Below, in pieces: positions 1-10,800 of a stretch of 64,000 nucleotides of DNA; position 1 is the first letter of the stretch, and each line of letters begins with the position of its first letter. The notes beneath the pieces are model-generated. The model ran no database searches, was not told where the DNA came from, and worked only from the letters and a program-made list of their open reading frames with translations. Position numbers and translations under genes: made by a program. The DNA is from Amphibiibacter pelophylacis (GTDB lineage: Bacteria > Pseudomonadota > Gammaproteobacteria > Burkholderiales > Burkholderiaceae_C). The stretch spans positions 124,001-188,000 of the forward strand of contig NZ_JAWDIE010000002.1 of NCBI RefSeq assembly GCF_037688875.1, read 5' to 3'.

Positions 1-650
1 CGCTCAGGCTGAAGTTGCTGGCGTTAAGGCTGGCCGCCGTGCTGCCGTCGTAGGTTTTGCGGGTGGTGCCGGTCAGGCTGGCGGTCAGGGCTTTGGGCAG
101 GATGCTGCCGATACTGCCTTCGGCGCTGGTGGGCAGCGCGTAGTTGCTCAGCAGCGTTGTGCCGCTGGCGCTGAAGTCGCCAGCAGACAGCGTCGCGCTC
201 ACCGCTTTGCCGCTGCCTGCGTTGGCATCCAAGTAGCGGCCTGCCGTCTGGCTGACGCTGGCGCCCTCGCTGCTCACAAATCCGATCAGGCTGAAGTTGC
301 TGGCGCCCAGGCTGGCGGCTGTGCTGCCGTCGTAGGTTTTGTGGGTGGCGCCGGTCAGGCTGGCAGTCAGGGCTTTGGGCGCGATGCTCCCGATGCTGCC
401 CTCGGCGCTGGTGGGCAGCGCGTAGTTGCTCAGCAGCGTTGTGCCGCTGGCGCTGAAGTCGCCAGCAGACAGCGTCGCGCTCACCGTCTTGGCACTGCCT
501 GCGTTAGCGTCGGCGTAGAGGCCTGCGGTCTGGCTGATGCTGGCGCCCTCGCTGCCCACAAATCCGATCAGGCTGAAGTTGCTGGCGCCCAGGCTGGCGG
601 CCGTGCTGCCGTCGTAAATCTTGCGGGTGGTGCCGGTCAGGCTGGCGGTC
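1..650 (-). repeat. 282-bp tandem repeats in exoprotein A (94-aa MBG-type unit)
   Basis: The string gtgctgccgtcg recurs at 39, 321 and 603, exactly 282 bases apart. Each unit encodes about 94 residues with YDGSTAASL, ASNFSL and LLSNYALPTS motifs. Copies are nearly identical at DNA level. The array continues beyond the left edge. The same unit occurs in the third exoprotein gene near 25560-26130. Confidence 0.85.
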
Positions 651-3600
651 AGCGCTTTAGGCAGGATGCTGGCCGCAGTGCCGCCCTGCCCGGAGATGAG
701 GTAATTTCCCAGCTCCGCACCGCCGTAGACACTGGTTAGCGCCACGCCCCGGTTCGCGCCCACATTTTCGCCGTCAAAAGCGCCCGTGGCAGACACGGTG
801 ACCACATCCCCGGCCACCAGGCCGACGCACTGCGCAGCCGCCGTGCTGACCGTCGCGGCGGTATTACCATCGTAGGTTTTGCTCTCCGCCGTGATGCCAC
901 TCACCGCCAGCGCTTTTTGCGCAACGGTCAAAGTGCCCGGTGTGTAAGCCAGCGCATAACCCAGCCCAGCCAGGCCGGTACCGCCACCAAAAGCGGTCAG
1001 GTCGTGGCTGCCCGCCGTATAAAATTCGCTGGTGGATTTAGTACCGCCACTGATGATTGCCGGCTCACTGGCAATATCGCCATTAAGCATTCCACTCCAG
1101 CTGCCAGAAACCCAAGCATCGCCGTATGTGATACTGGCGCTGTTTGTGGTCCATGTGGCCGTCGGGCGTTCGCGATAAATCAGGTTCAGGCCCGGCGACA
1201 GCGCTGTGATGAAAGGCGTACCAGCCTCATCGTTACCATAACGAAAGCGGCCAGACCCCTGGACAGCAACCAAAGACGCCGTGCTTGTACTGCCCGCCAG
1301 GCTGCCAGTGTACAGCGTGGCCGTTCCACCCAGACCCACATTGACCGAGGCGCCGGGGTTAATCACCAGATCACCCCCGGCAGCCGTCCCCGCAGTGCTG
1401 CCCAGGCCAGCATTCAGAGTGACCGCAGTCGCAGTGGTATTGCCTGTACCCACTGATTGATCCAGAACCAGATTGCCCGCTTGCGTCGCAATATCGACAG
1501 CGCCTGAACTGGAGATGCCTGTCACAGTTCCAATCCCATCTGTCACTTCGCCAATCGTCAGGCCGCTGCGGGCGCGCAGAGTGATGTTCGCCACCTCAGT
1601 CGCAGCAACAGTCCCGATATCGTTATCCACGTTATCCAGAATAAACGTGCCGCCACCGTCCAGAATAAGCTTTGGCAAATTCTGTGTCACCACCTGGGTG
1701 ACTGTTCCGCGGGTAGTCAGGCGCAGCGCAGTGCCGTTCATGTTGAGAGGCGCATCCAGAGAGATACCCCCACTGCCGGATAACAACCGAACCGGATCGA
1801 GAAAGTTTGCGCTTCCGGTGACACTCAAATTGGCCGTACTGTCGGATCGTCCAATATTGATCTGTGAAAATCCGCCTTTGACAATGGCATTGCTTCCTGT
1901 TAGCGAGTTATTCACCAAACTTAAGCTGCCACCGTCATTCCATGACAGCACGTTCACCGGCACGTCGTCAGTAATCGGTACTATATTTAGAGTTCCAGTC
2001 GACTGTAGTGCCGCCACATTAGAAATACTGAATTCGGATGACTGCAAAGTGATGTTGCCCGAATATCCTACCCCGCCCAAATTCACTGTAGGGGTCTGAG
2101 TGGCATTCGCCGATTGCAGATTAATCCCATTACCAAATAACGAAATGTCGCCTGTCGTACTGCCCCCCACAACAACATGGCCCACTGACGGATCAAAAGT
2201 TATGGCATTAGCAACCTGATTTTGATTGTTAGTTTTTACCGACTTGAAATTAATTGATCCGCCGCCAAGTGCATCAATTGAAACATTTCCAGCCCCACCC
2301 ACTTGAACCCCAGTTCGCACACCCTGTGCATCAGAGATTTCGGATAAAGCGAGAAAATCAATCCCTCCAGATGAGCCTCTAATTGTTGTCGAGCCACCCG
2401 TACCCGGATTAATTACAATCCCTCTCGATTCAGCTCCACCTTGGTAACTTACAGTACTTTTGATTAAAAAATTTCCCGATATCAAATTCTCCAATCGCGC
2501 ATTTTCGATTTCAACGCCGACATTTCCTTTGCCTGAACTAACGTTGACAAGATTGCCCTCTATTTGCAAACCCGTTTGGGCAGAAATCAAGGAAGCAAGA
2601 TTTTGTGGGCTGGATATATAAACACCACGCTGACCATGAAAGTCAGAGGCGTTGACCCCACTTATTTGTATGGAACCACTCGATACAACTTTGGCTTGAC
2701 TTATTTCAACTGCGCGGGCAAGGTCACCAGAACCATTATCGGCAGTACCGCCATTCAAAACAAGCGCTGATTCAGCCCGGATCGTCTGATCAGCCCCATC
2801 GCCACGAGCAGCGACATAAGCACCACGAATATCTGTATTATTGTCAAAACTAAAAGTAGAGCCAGTTATCGCAACAGTTTTCCCGCTAACCACGTGCGAG
2901 CCGAAATCGGAAACAATGGAAACCCCTGAATATCGTGATATCCAATCGTCACCCGGATGAATATAACCGTTAAGCGCTATATTTCCAGCGCCGGAAAAAA
3001 TATCCGCATTGGCCAGAACAATGCCCCCTACACTTCCTGCAGCAGTTGTATCGTCACTGCTAGCCAATGCAGTTGATCTGACGCCAGATGTCCCATTAAT
3101 GTCCCCACCGCCAAACGTGACATCAGCCCCACCCGCCTCGTCCACCCGGGTATCAATCTTGCTGTCCGCATTCATCCGGATACCACCAGCATCGCCACCT
3201 TCGCTGTTTGAGGCATACAGCACGGCGCCGCCGCGCGTTGTCGCTTGTACACCTGCGGCCTGGTCGATTTTCCCTTTGGCGACGGCGGTGAGGCCCAACG
3301 CGCCACCTGTACTGGTGATATTGGCATTGAGCGCAATATTGCCATCCGCCACCAGATTCAGCGTGGCCGCATTGCTGCCACTGTGGGTGATGGACGCCTC
3401 TACGGTCAAATCGCCTGCGTCGGTGCCCTCACCCGCCGTGGTCACGGTCACCGTGCCGTTGTTGGACAGATTACTGGCAATATCGTCAGCTTGGGTTCGA
3501 TTGATGGTGATATTGACTGGGTCGATCAGCCATTCCCCGCCAGAGCCCTGCGCAGACCGGGTGTCAGCCCGGAAGCCGGAAAAATCAACATCGTGGCCAG

Positions 3601-4582
3601 AGGTTTCAACACGCCCGCCTTGACCCGCGCCCGCCGCTTTGGCCTGCACACTGCCTTGTGCGGTGGTTTTCCCGCCCGCCTTGTGCACATCGCTCCACAG
3701 CACCACCTCGCCGCCATCGCCGTTTTGCGTGGCGTTGGCGGTAATGCTAGCGTCTTTGTCCATATTGACGCTGCTGGCCTGGCGCATGTCGCCACTGCCC
3801 TGCCAGCCGCCGCCCACATACACGGTGCCACCGCCTGTGGCGCCATCGGCTTTGATCTGGCTGCCTGCTTTCAGATTTAAGGCTTGCGCTTCAAGAACAA
3901 TCTTGCCGCCTTTGTTCACCAGGCTGCTGGCGTCCAGCGTGCCGGTGTTGACCACGCTGCCGCCCTGCAGCGTAATGCTGCTTGCCGGGGCCACGATCTG
4001 GCCGTCGTTGACCACTGCGCCTCCGTCAGCGCGGCCCGCGAACGGGTCTTTGCCTGCCATGAAAGCATCCGAATCAGCCGTGCGCGTCGTGGCGACGATA
4101 CCGCCCACGTTCACGCTGGCGGTCGGCGAGAAGTACACCCCCGCCGGGTTGCTGAGGTAGACCTGCCCGTTGGCCTTGATCTGGCCGTAAATCTGGCTGG
4201 GATCAACGCCTTGCACGCGGTTCAAGGTCACCGCGCTGGCGCTGGGTTGCTGGAAGTTGACCGTCGCCTCGCGGCCGACATCAAAGCCCTTCCAGTCGAT
4301 CACGGCGCGCTGGCTGGCCTGACCGATGGTCATGGCCGCGCCCTGCTGCGCGATGCTGGCCTGGCCTGCAGAAACCTGGCCGCCCGTGGGCAGCTGCGTG
4401 GGTGCGGGCGGTGGCAGGCTTTGCGCAAAACCGGCGGCGGGTGCCAGCAGCGTGCCGAGCAGCAGGCTGCGCAGGCTCAGGCGGCGGCTGGAACGGCTCT
4501 TGCCGCGCCCTTTGGCGCATTCCTGAACAGCGGTCCAGCTTTGGGTGGATTCATTCCAGACGGTGCGGTAGCTTCTGTTCAT
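1..4582 (-). CDS. Giant TpsA exoprotein A (filamentous-haemagglutinin family), C-terminus off the left edge
   Basis: Minus-strand reading frame open from ATG at 4582 to the window edge (1527 codons); I spot-checked the frame at several points and found no stop. Residues 1-25 (MNRSYRTVWNESTQSW...) are an extended signal peptide region of the kind found on TpsA proteins, followed by a hydrophobic stretch and a likely cleavage after a Phe-Ala pair near residue 53. Residues about 60-350 form the haemagglutinin-type secretion domain (VDPSQIYGQIKANGQVYLSN, NPAGVYF). The middle is beta-helix-like. From about base 900 leftwards come YDG/MBG-type repeats with a KTYDGST motif. Role inferred: surface or secreted adhesin exported by the TpsB encoded at 30593-32266. 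The part from about base 1840 to 3000 is clearly more AT-rich than the rest. It is a paralogue of the next two genes. Domain identity is secure; ligand unknown. Confidence 0.9.
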   Translation of the reverse strand, partial: MNRSYRTVWNESTQSWTAVQECAKGRGKSRSSRRLSLRSLLLGTLLAPAAGFAQSLPPPAPTQLPTGGQVSAGQASIAQQGAAMTIGQASQRAVIDWKGFDVGREATVNFQQPSASAVTLNRVQGVDPSQIYGQIKANGQVYLSNPAGVYFSPTASVNVGGIVATTRTADSDAFMAGKDPFAGRADGGAVVNDGQIVAPASSITLQGGSVVNTGTLDASSLVNKGGKIVLEAQALNLKAGSQIKADGATGGGTVYVGGGWQGSGDMRQASSVNMDKDASITANATQNGDGGEVVLWSDVHKAGGKTTAQGSVQAKAAGAGQGGRVETSGHDVDFSGFRADTRSAQGSGGEWLIDPVNITINRTQADDIASNLSNNGTVTVTTAGEGTDAGDLTVEASITHSGSNAATLNLVADGNIALNANITSTGGALGLTAVAKGKIDQAAGVQATTRGGAVLYASNSEGGDAGGIRMNADSKIDTRVDEAGGADVTFGGGDINGTSGVRSTALASSDDTTAAGSVGGIVLANADIFSGAGNIALNGYIHPGDDWISRYSGVSIVSDFGSHVVSGKTVAITGSTFSFDNNTDIRGAYVAARGDGADQTIRAESALVLNGGTADNGSGDLARAVEISQAKVVSSGSIQISGVNASDFHGQRGVYISSPQNLASLISAQTGLQIEGNLVNVSSGKGNVGVEIENARLENLISGNFLIKSTVSYQGGAESRGIVINPGTGGSTTIRGSSGGIDFLALSEISDAQGVRTGVQVGGAGNVSIDALGGGSINFKSVKTNNQNQVANAITFDPSVGHVVVGGSTTGDISLFGNGINLQSANATQTPTVNLGGVGYSGNITLQSSEFSISNVAALQSTGTLNIVPITDDVPVNVLSWNDGGSLSLVNNSLTGSNAIVKGGFSQINIGRSDSTANLSVTGSANFLDPVRLLSGSGGISLDAPLNMNGTALRLTTRGTVTQVVTQNLPKLILDGGGTFILDNVDNDIGTVAATEVANITLRARSGLTIGEVTDGIGTVTGISSSGAVDIATQAGNLVLDQSVGTGNTTATAVTLNAGLGSTAGTAAGGDLVINPGASVNVGLGGTATLYTGSLAGSTSTASLVAVQGSGRFRYGNDEAGTPFITALSPGLNLIYRERPTATWTTNSASITYGDAWVSGSWSGMLNGDIASEPAIISGGTKSTSEFYTAGSHDLTAFGGGTGLAGLGYALAYTPGTLTVAQKALAVSGITAESKTYDGNTAATVSTAAAQCVGLVAGDVVTVSATGAFDGENVGANRGVALTSVYGGAELGNYLISGQGGTAASILPKALTASLTGTTRKIYDGSTAASLGASNFSLIGFVGSEGASISQTAGLYADANAGSAKTVSATLSAGDFSASGTTLLSNYALPTSAEGSIGSIAPKALTASLTGATHKTYDGSTAASLGASNFSLIGFVSSEGASVSQTAGRYLDANAGSGKAVSATLSAGDFSASGTTLLSNYALPTSAEGSIGSILPKALTASLTGTTRKTYDGSTAASLNASNFSLS

Positions 4583-4595
4583 GGTGATGCGCAGC

Positions 4596-4614
4596 ACAGG
4601 CTGAGTCAGCCTGT
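4596..4614 (-). promoter_or_regulatory. Leader hairpin between ribosome-binding sequence and ATG of exoprotein A
   Basis: An 8-bp perfect stem (ACAGGCTG / CAGCCTGT) with a 3-base loop lies 13 bases before the ATG at 4582. On its other side, at 4617-4628, the minus strand reads GGAAGGAAGGAG, a strong Shine-Dalgarno-like sequence that is too far from the ATG unless the hairpin folds and loops out. The same arrangement precedes the other two exoprotein genes. Effect on translation is inferred. Confidence 0.6.
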
Positions 4615-4639
4615 TGCTCCTTCCTTCCGATTTGTCATT

Positions 4640-4672
4640 AAAAAAGCCCGGCAACCCCTGAGGGTGCCGGGC
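4640..4672 (-). terminator. Intrinsic terminator between exoproteins B and A
   Basis: GC-rich stem GCCCGGCA / TGCCGGGC plus inner GG/CC pairs (4646-4672), followed in the minus direction by six T (4640-4645). It lies downstream of the exoprotein B stop (4810) and upstream of the A start (4582). It either ends the B transcript or attenuates A. Confidence 0.75.
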
Positions 4673-4809
4673 GGTCAGACCATCGCTTGCCCGGCTGTTC
4701 CCAGTCTAGGCATCGATTTTTTTGAACAGCGCCTTCAACAAGACCTTGATTGACATCCTGATCGGGTTATCAATTTTCAATCTGGAAATTCATGAAAGGC
4801 GATTGGCGA

Positions 4810-7800
4810 TCAGCCTCCCGCATCAATCACCACCACCACCTCCTGGCCAGAGGCCGCGCGCAGCACCACCGTCAGCGGCAGCGTCACGTCGGCTTTGGAC
4901 GACACCGTGAAGCGCTGGGTGCGCGCGTCGAAGCTGACGCCTGAAGGCAGCGGTTTGCCATCGGGAAGCTGCGCGCGCACGCCCTGGCTGCTCTCGCCGC
5001 CCCAGACGCGCTGCGGCACGGCGAAGCTGAAGCCTTCCGGGCGGCTGAGCGCATCGGGCGCCACGGTGACACTGAGCACGGCCGGACGGCTCGCCGCCGC
5101 CGGGACCACCTCCATCCGCGTGACGGCCGCGCTGGCGCCCGGCACCGCGCTGGACGATGCCGCCGCCGTGCCAGTGGCGTCGGACGACGCTGCGGAGGAA
5201 CCCGTCGATGAGGACGTTGCGGACCCTGGCGTCGCCGATTCCGGCTGCGTCGCACTGGCCGAGCCCGCCGCTTCGGCGGCCTTGCGACCGTCGGCATCGT
5301 CCTTGCTCTCGCCGGAGCCGGATGCGCCTGAGCCCTCGCTGCCGCCACTGGCCGTGCCCGTGCCGCTGCTACCGCCCGAAACAGGATCGCCCAGAGCGAC
5401 GTTCACCGGGTCGCCGCCACCCGGCAGCGACGGATCGCCGCTGATCACCGTCGTGGTCGGCGTCGGCGCGGCCGGGTTGCCGATCACCGGGCTGCCCGTG
5501 GTCACCGGCGGCGTCACGCCCGCGGTCACCTTGCCGGGATCGGCGGGCGAAGTACCGCTACCCGTCTCAACATAGCTGCCGCCCGTGAGATTGGTGCTCG
5601 CCGCATTGACCGGGCCGGACGCCAGCAGCGTTCCGCCCGACTGGTTGAGCTGCGTGGCACTGAGCCCCTTGTCCAGATTGACCCGGCCGCCGGAAACCGA
5701 CAGCGTGTCGAGCTTGACCGCGCTGCGCGCGTTGAACTGGCCGTCCTGAGACACCGCCACGCTGCCGCCCTGGACGGCGCCACGCACGGTGGTGGTTCCA
5801 CCACTCTGGTCGAACGTGCCAGTGAGGGTCACCGGCCCGTTCAGATCCAGGCCGCCACCGCTCTGGCTGGCCTGCGACAGCCGCGCCGGACCATCGACGC
5901 TCGCCGTCCCGCCGGTCTGTGACAGCGTGCCGTTCACATCCAGCGCATTGGCGAAGCTCATGCCACCCGCGCTCTGGCTCAGGTTGTTGACCGCCGCGTT
6001 GCCGCCGACGGCCATCGCGCCGCCGGACACGGCCACGTTGCCGCCCTTCAGATCGCCGGTCAGCGCGGTATTGCCACCCTTCACCGCGACGCTGTCGGCG
6101 CTCAGGCTGTTCAGCTGGTTATCGCCTGCCAGCTCGGCGGTCTTGGCGGTCGTCGTGCCCGTTGCGCTCAGGGCGCCGCCGGTTTGGTTCAAAGGACCGG
6201 CCACCGCCAGATCCGTCGCGGCGATGCTGCCGCCGGACTGGGTGAGCGTGTTGGCGTTTAACGGGCCGGTCGAGGTCAGGCTGCCGCCGTCGGCCACCGT
6301 CAGGTCGTCAGCAGTCGTTTGACCGCCGACAGCCAGTGCGCCGGTGCCAGACAGGGCCACGTCACCGCCAGTCAGGTTGCCCGTCAGTGCGGTATTGCCG
6401 CCCTTCACCGCGATGCTGTCGGCGCTCAGGCTGCTCAGCTGGTTGTCGCCTGCCAGCTCGGCGGTCTTGGCGGTCGTCGTGCCCGTGGCGCTCAGGGCGC
6501 CGCCGGTTTGGGTGAGCGGACCCGCCACCGCCACATCCGTCGCGGCGATACTGCCTCCGGACTGGGTGAGCGTGTTGGCGCTCAAAGGACCGGCGGCGGA
6601 CAGGCTGCTGCCATCGGCCACCGTCAGGTCGTCGGCCGTCGTTGTGCCGCCAACATCCAGCCCGCCAGAGCCACTCAGGGCAACGTCGCCACCCGTCAGG
6701 TCGCCGGTCACAGCGGTATTGCCACCCTTCACGGCGATGCTGTCGGCGCTCAGGCTGCTCAGCTGGTTGTCGCCTGCCAGCTCGGCGGTCTTGGCGGTCG
6801 TCGTGCCTGTTGCGCTCAGGGCGCCGCCGGTTTGGTTCAAAGGACCCGCCACCGCCACATCCGTTGCGGCGATGCTGCCGCCCGACTGGGTGAGCGTGTT
6901 GGCGTTCAAAGGACCGGCTGCGGACAGGCTGGATTCGCCCGCCACCGTCAGGTCGTCGGCCGTCGTTGTGCCGCCAACATCCAGTGCGCCGGAGCCACTC
7001 AGGGCGACATCGCCGCCCGTCAGATCTCCGGTCAGCGCGGTATTGCCGCCCTTCACGGCGATGCTGTCGGCGCTCAGGCTGCTCAGCTGGTTGTCGCCTG
7101 CCAGCTCGGCGGTCTTGGCGGTCGTCGTGCCTGTTGCGCTCAGTGCGCCGCCGGTTTGGGTCAGCGGGCCATCGACGGTCAGATCGGTCGCGGCGATGCT
7201 GCCGCCGGACTGAGTCAGCGAATCCGCTTGGGTCGCTCCGCCCACGCCCAAACTGCCGCCCGACACAGCCACATCACCGCCCGTCAGGTCACCGGTCACA
7301 GCGGTATTGCCGCCCTTCACGGCGATGCTGTCGGCGCTCAGGCTGTTCAGCTGGTTATCGCCTGCCAGCTCGGCGGTCTTGGCGGTCGTCGTGCCTGTTG
7401 CGCTCAGAGCGCCACCGGTTTGGCTCAGCGGACCGGCCACCGCCAGATCCGTTGCGGCGATGCTGCCGCCCGACTGGGTGAGCGTGTTGGCGCTCAAGGG
7501 ACCGGCGGCGGACAGGCGCGCATCACCGCCAACAGACAGCGCGTCCACCGCGGTCGCGCCCGACACGCCCAGACTGCCGCCCTGCAGATCGGCATTGCCG
7601 CCCGTGAGCGATCCACCCACCGTCGCGCTGCCGCCGGTCTGCGTGAGCGTTCTGCCTTCGCCGACGGCCAGGTCACCATCCACCGCCAGGCTGCCGCCCG
7701 ACTGGCTGACATCACCGCCCGTCAGGTCGCCGCTCAGGCTGGTCGTGCCGCCGTTGACGGCAATGCGGTCGGCCTTCAGATCGTTCAGCGCGTTGGTCCC

Positions 7801-10800
7801 AGCCAGCTCAGCCGATTGGGCCGTGGTCGTGCCGGTGGCGGTCAGGGCGCCACCGGTCTGGCTCAGCGCGCCCGCCACATTGATGTCCGTCGCAGCGACA
7901 CGGCCGCCCGACTGGGTCATCGTCTCCGCCGTGAGCGGACCGGTCGAACCCAGGATGGCGTTGTCGGCCACGGTCAGAACGGCGGCCTTCGTCGCGCCCG
8001 CCACATCCAGCACGCCGTTGCCGCTCAAGGCCAGGTCGCCGCCCGTCAGGTTGCCGACCACATTGGCCGAACCGCCGGTGATGGCAATGCGGCTGGCTTC
8101 CAGATCGTTCAGCACGCTGGCACCGGCCAGTTCGGCCGTCCCGGCTTTGGTGGTGCCCGTCGCGGCCAGGATGCCACCACTCTGCGTGAGAGCGCCCTGC
8201 ACCGTCAGATCAGAGGCCGCCATGCTGCCGCCCGACTGGGTCAGCGTGCTGGCCATGACCGGGCCCAGGGCGGACAGGCTGGCCTCACCCGCCACCGCCA
8301 CATCAGCGGCCGTTGTCGCGCCATCCACCGTCAGCGCGCCCGTGCCGCTCAGGGCCAGGTCGCCGCCGGTCAGGTCGCCGCTCAGCGCCGTCGAGCCGCC
8401 TTTGATGGCGATGCTGTCCGTCGCGCTCAGGCTGCCCAGCATGTTCCTGCCCGCCAGCTCGGCCGACCGGGCGGTCGTCGTGCCCGTCGCGGTCAGGGCG
8501 CCGTCGGTCTGGATCAACGGACCGGCCACGGCCACTTCCGTCGCAGCGATGCTGCCGCCGGACTGGGTGAGCGTGCTGGCGCTCAGAGGGCCGGTTGCGG
8601 ACAGGCTGCTGCCATCGGCCACCGTCAGATCGTCAGCCGTCGTTTTGCCTTTGACATCCAGCGCACCGCTGCCACTCAGGGCGACATCGCCGCCCGTCAG
8701 ATCGCCCGACAGAGTGGTGTTGCCGCCCTTCACGGCGATGCTGTCGGCGCTCAGGCTGCCCAGCGTGTTGTCACCCGCCAGGCGGACCGATCCGGCGGTC
8801 GTCGCGCCGGTGGCGGTCAGCGCACCGCCGACTTGGGCGATGCTTCCGGCGGACAGATCGCCCGTGACGCCCAGCACGCCCGAGGACTGGCGGATGCTGC
8901 CGTCCACCGCCAGGCCCTGATCGAAGTTCGCGGTGGCATCAGCCAGCACCAGCGAGTTGACTTTGGCCGGGCCCTGGCTGTCCAGCGTCGTGCCCTGGCC
9001 ACTCACCCCAAGGCGGTCCGTCACTGTCAGCGGCCCCGTCACGCCCAGCTTGCCGCCACTGAGGTCCACGTCCTCGGCCTTCAGCGCCTGGGCGAAACTG
9101 GACGATCCGCCCTCCTGCGTCAGCGACGTGACCGTGGCATCGCCCTGGACCTTCAGGTCCGCGTCGCCGCCCACCGACACCGCACCGGCATCCAGCGGGC
9201 CACGCACCGTGCTGGCGCCGCCCAGGAAGGCCGCCTGATCCGACTTCAGCGCAGCCACATCGGCCGTGCCGCCGTACTGGTACAGCGCCTTCGCCTCCAG
9301 CGTCCCGGCCGTGTTGAGCGCGCCCCCGGTCTGCGCCACCTGGGCGAACTTCACCGGCGCATCCGGGCTGGTGGTGCTGAAAGTGCCCCCGTCCAGCTGG
9401 AGATTGCCACCGGTCACCGCCGATGCCGCCGTGGTTTCGCCGCCCTGCTGCGCATAAGTGCCCTGAACGGTCAGCGGCCCGGCAAAGGCGCTGCTGCCGC
9501 CCGTCTGCTGCGCGTTGTTGACGGTGGTTGTGCCCGTGGCAGACAGTGTGCCGCCGCTCTGCTTGAGCGAATCGGTCACGGTCAGATCATTCAGCGTGCT
9601 GGTGCCGCCCGCCAGCGTGGCGGTGCCCACGGAGCTGGGGCCATCGGCCTTGAGCGTCGTGCCCTCGCCCGACACATTCAGCGTTTTGGCCCCCAGGGCC
9701 TTGTCGAACGTGGTGCTTCCGCCACTCAGGGTGACGCTATCCACCACCGCCGCTTCCTTCGCCGCAAAGCTGCCGCCGCTGACCGCCACGTTGCCGCCGG
9801 TCAGAGCGCCTTTGACGGTCGCCGTGCCGCCGGTCTGCTCCAGGTTCTTCACGTCCAGGGCCGCGAACGAGGTGGTTCCGCCGTCAATTGTGGCGGTGCC
9901 CACGGTGCTGGGACCTTCCACGGTCATGCTGGCCGCGTTGCCATCGACGGTCAGGTCGTCTGCAGTCAAACTGTCCGTGAAAGTAACCTTGATGTTTTTA
10001 TCGGCATCCTGAGAACCTACCTTGATGATGCCCACCGTGGCTGGGCCATTGGCCTCGAAACTGTCGCCTGCCAGTGTTGCATCATCGGCCTTGAAGCGAC
10101 CCGTCGTGACCTTGGCGCTGCCGCCCGTCCCGAACAGCCCCACATCCACATTGCCCAGCATCGCGCTGCCGGCTTCCACCGACAGAATGCTGGCCGTCGT
10201 GGTGCCCGTCACACCGAGTGTCGGGGGCGTGCCGCCCTCGGCCTGAGAGACAGTGACCCGGGTCGCACCAAGATCACCCACCACATTCATGGCACCGCCC
10301 GAGAGATTCAGCACATCGGCATTCAGGTTCTTGTCCACCCCCAGGCTGCCGCCGGAGACGTTCATGGCGGCCGTCGTCAGATTGCCCTGGGCCGCGACCG
10401 TGCCACCGGTCTGGGTCCAGCCGGTGGTGGCTTCGACATCGCCCGTGAAGGTGCTTGTGCCCCCCGAAATAGTGGCGCTCTGAAGTTCGCTTGCGCCCTG
10501 AACGGCCAGGTTGCCGCCCGTCTGATCCAGCGTATCGAGCTTCAGCCCGCCCGCGCCCACCTGCAGATCGCCGCCGCTGATGGCCAGGCTGCCCAGACCA
10601 TCGCCCACGCCATCCACCTGCACAGCCTGGCTGGTATCGGCCGGAGCGACAGCCTTGGTGGGATCGAAACTGACCTTCACCCCAGCCGGGATCACCACAT
10701 TGGCCACGTTGGCCAGATCGGGCACGGCGCCGCCCGCCCAGTTGGCCGGATCAAACCAGTTGCCGCTGGCGCCCCCCACCCAGGCCACGCTGTCCAGACG

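Noticed and set aside
5990..8830. Regular repeats considered as a CRISPR-like array
   Set aside because: Units are 324 bases, coding, and lack short repeats with unique spacers; they are protein repeats.
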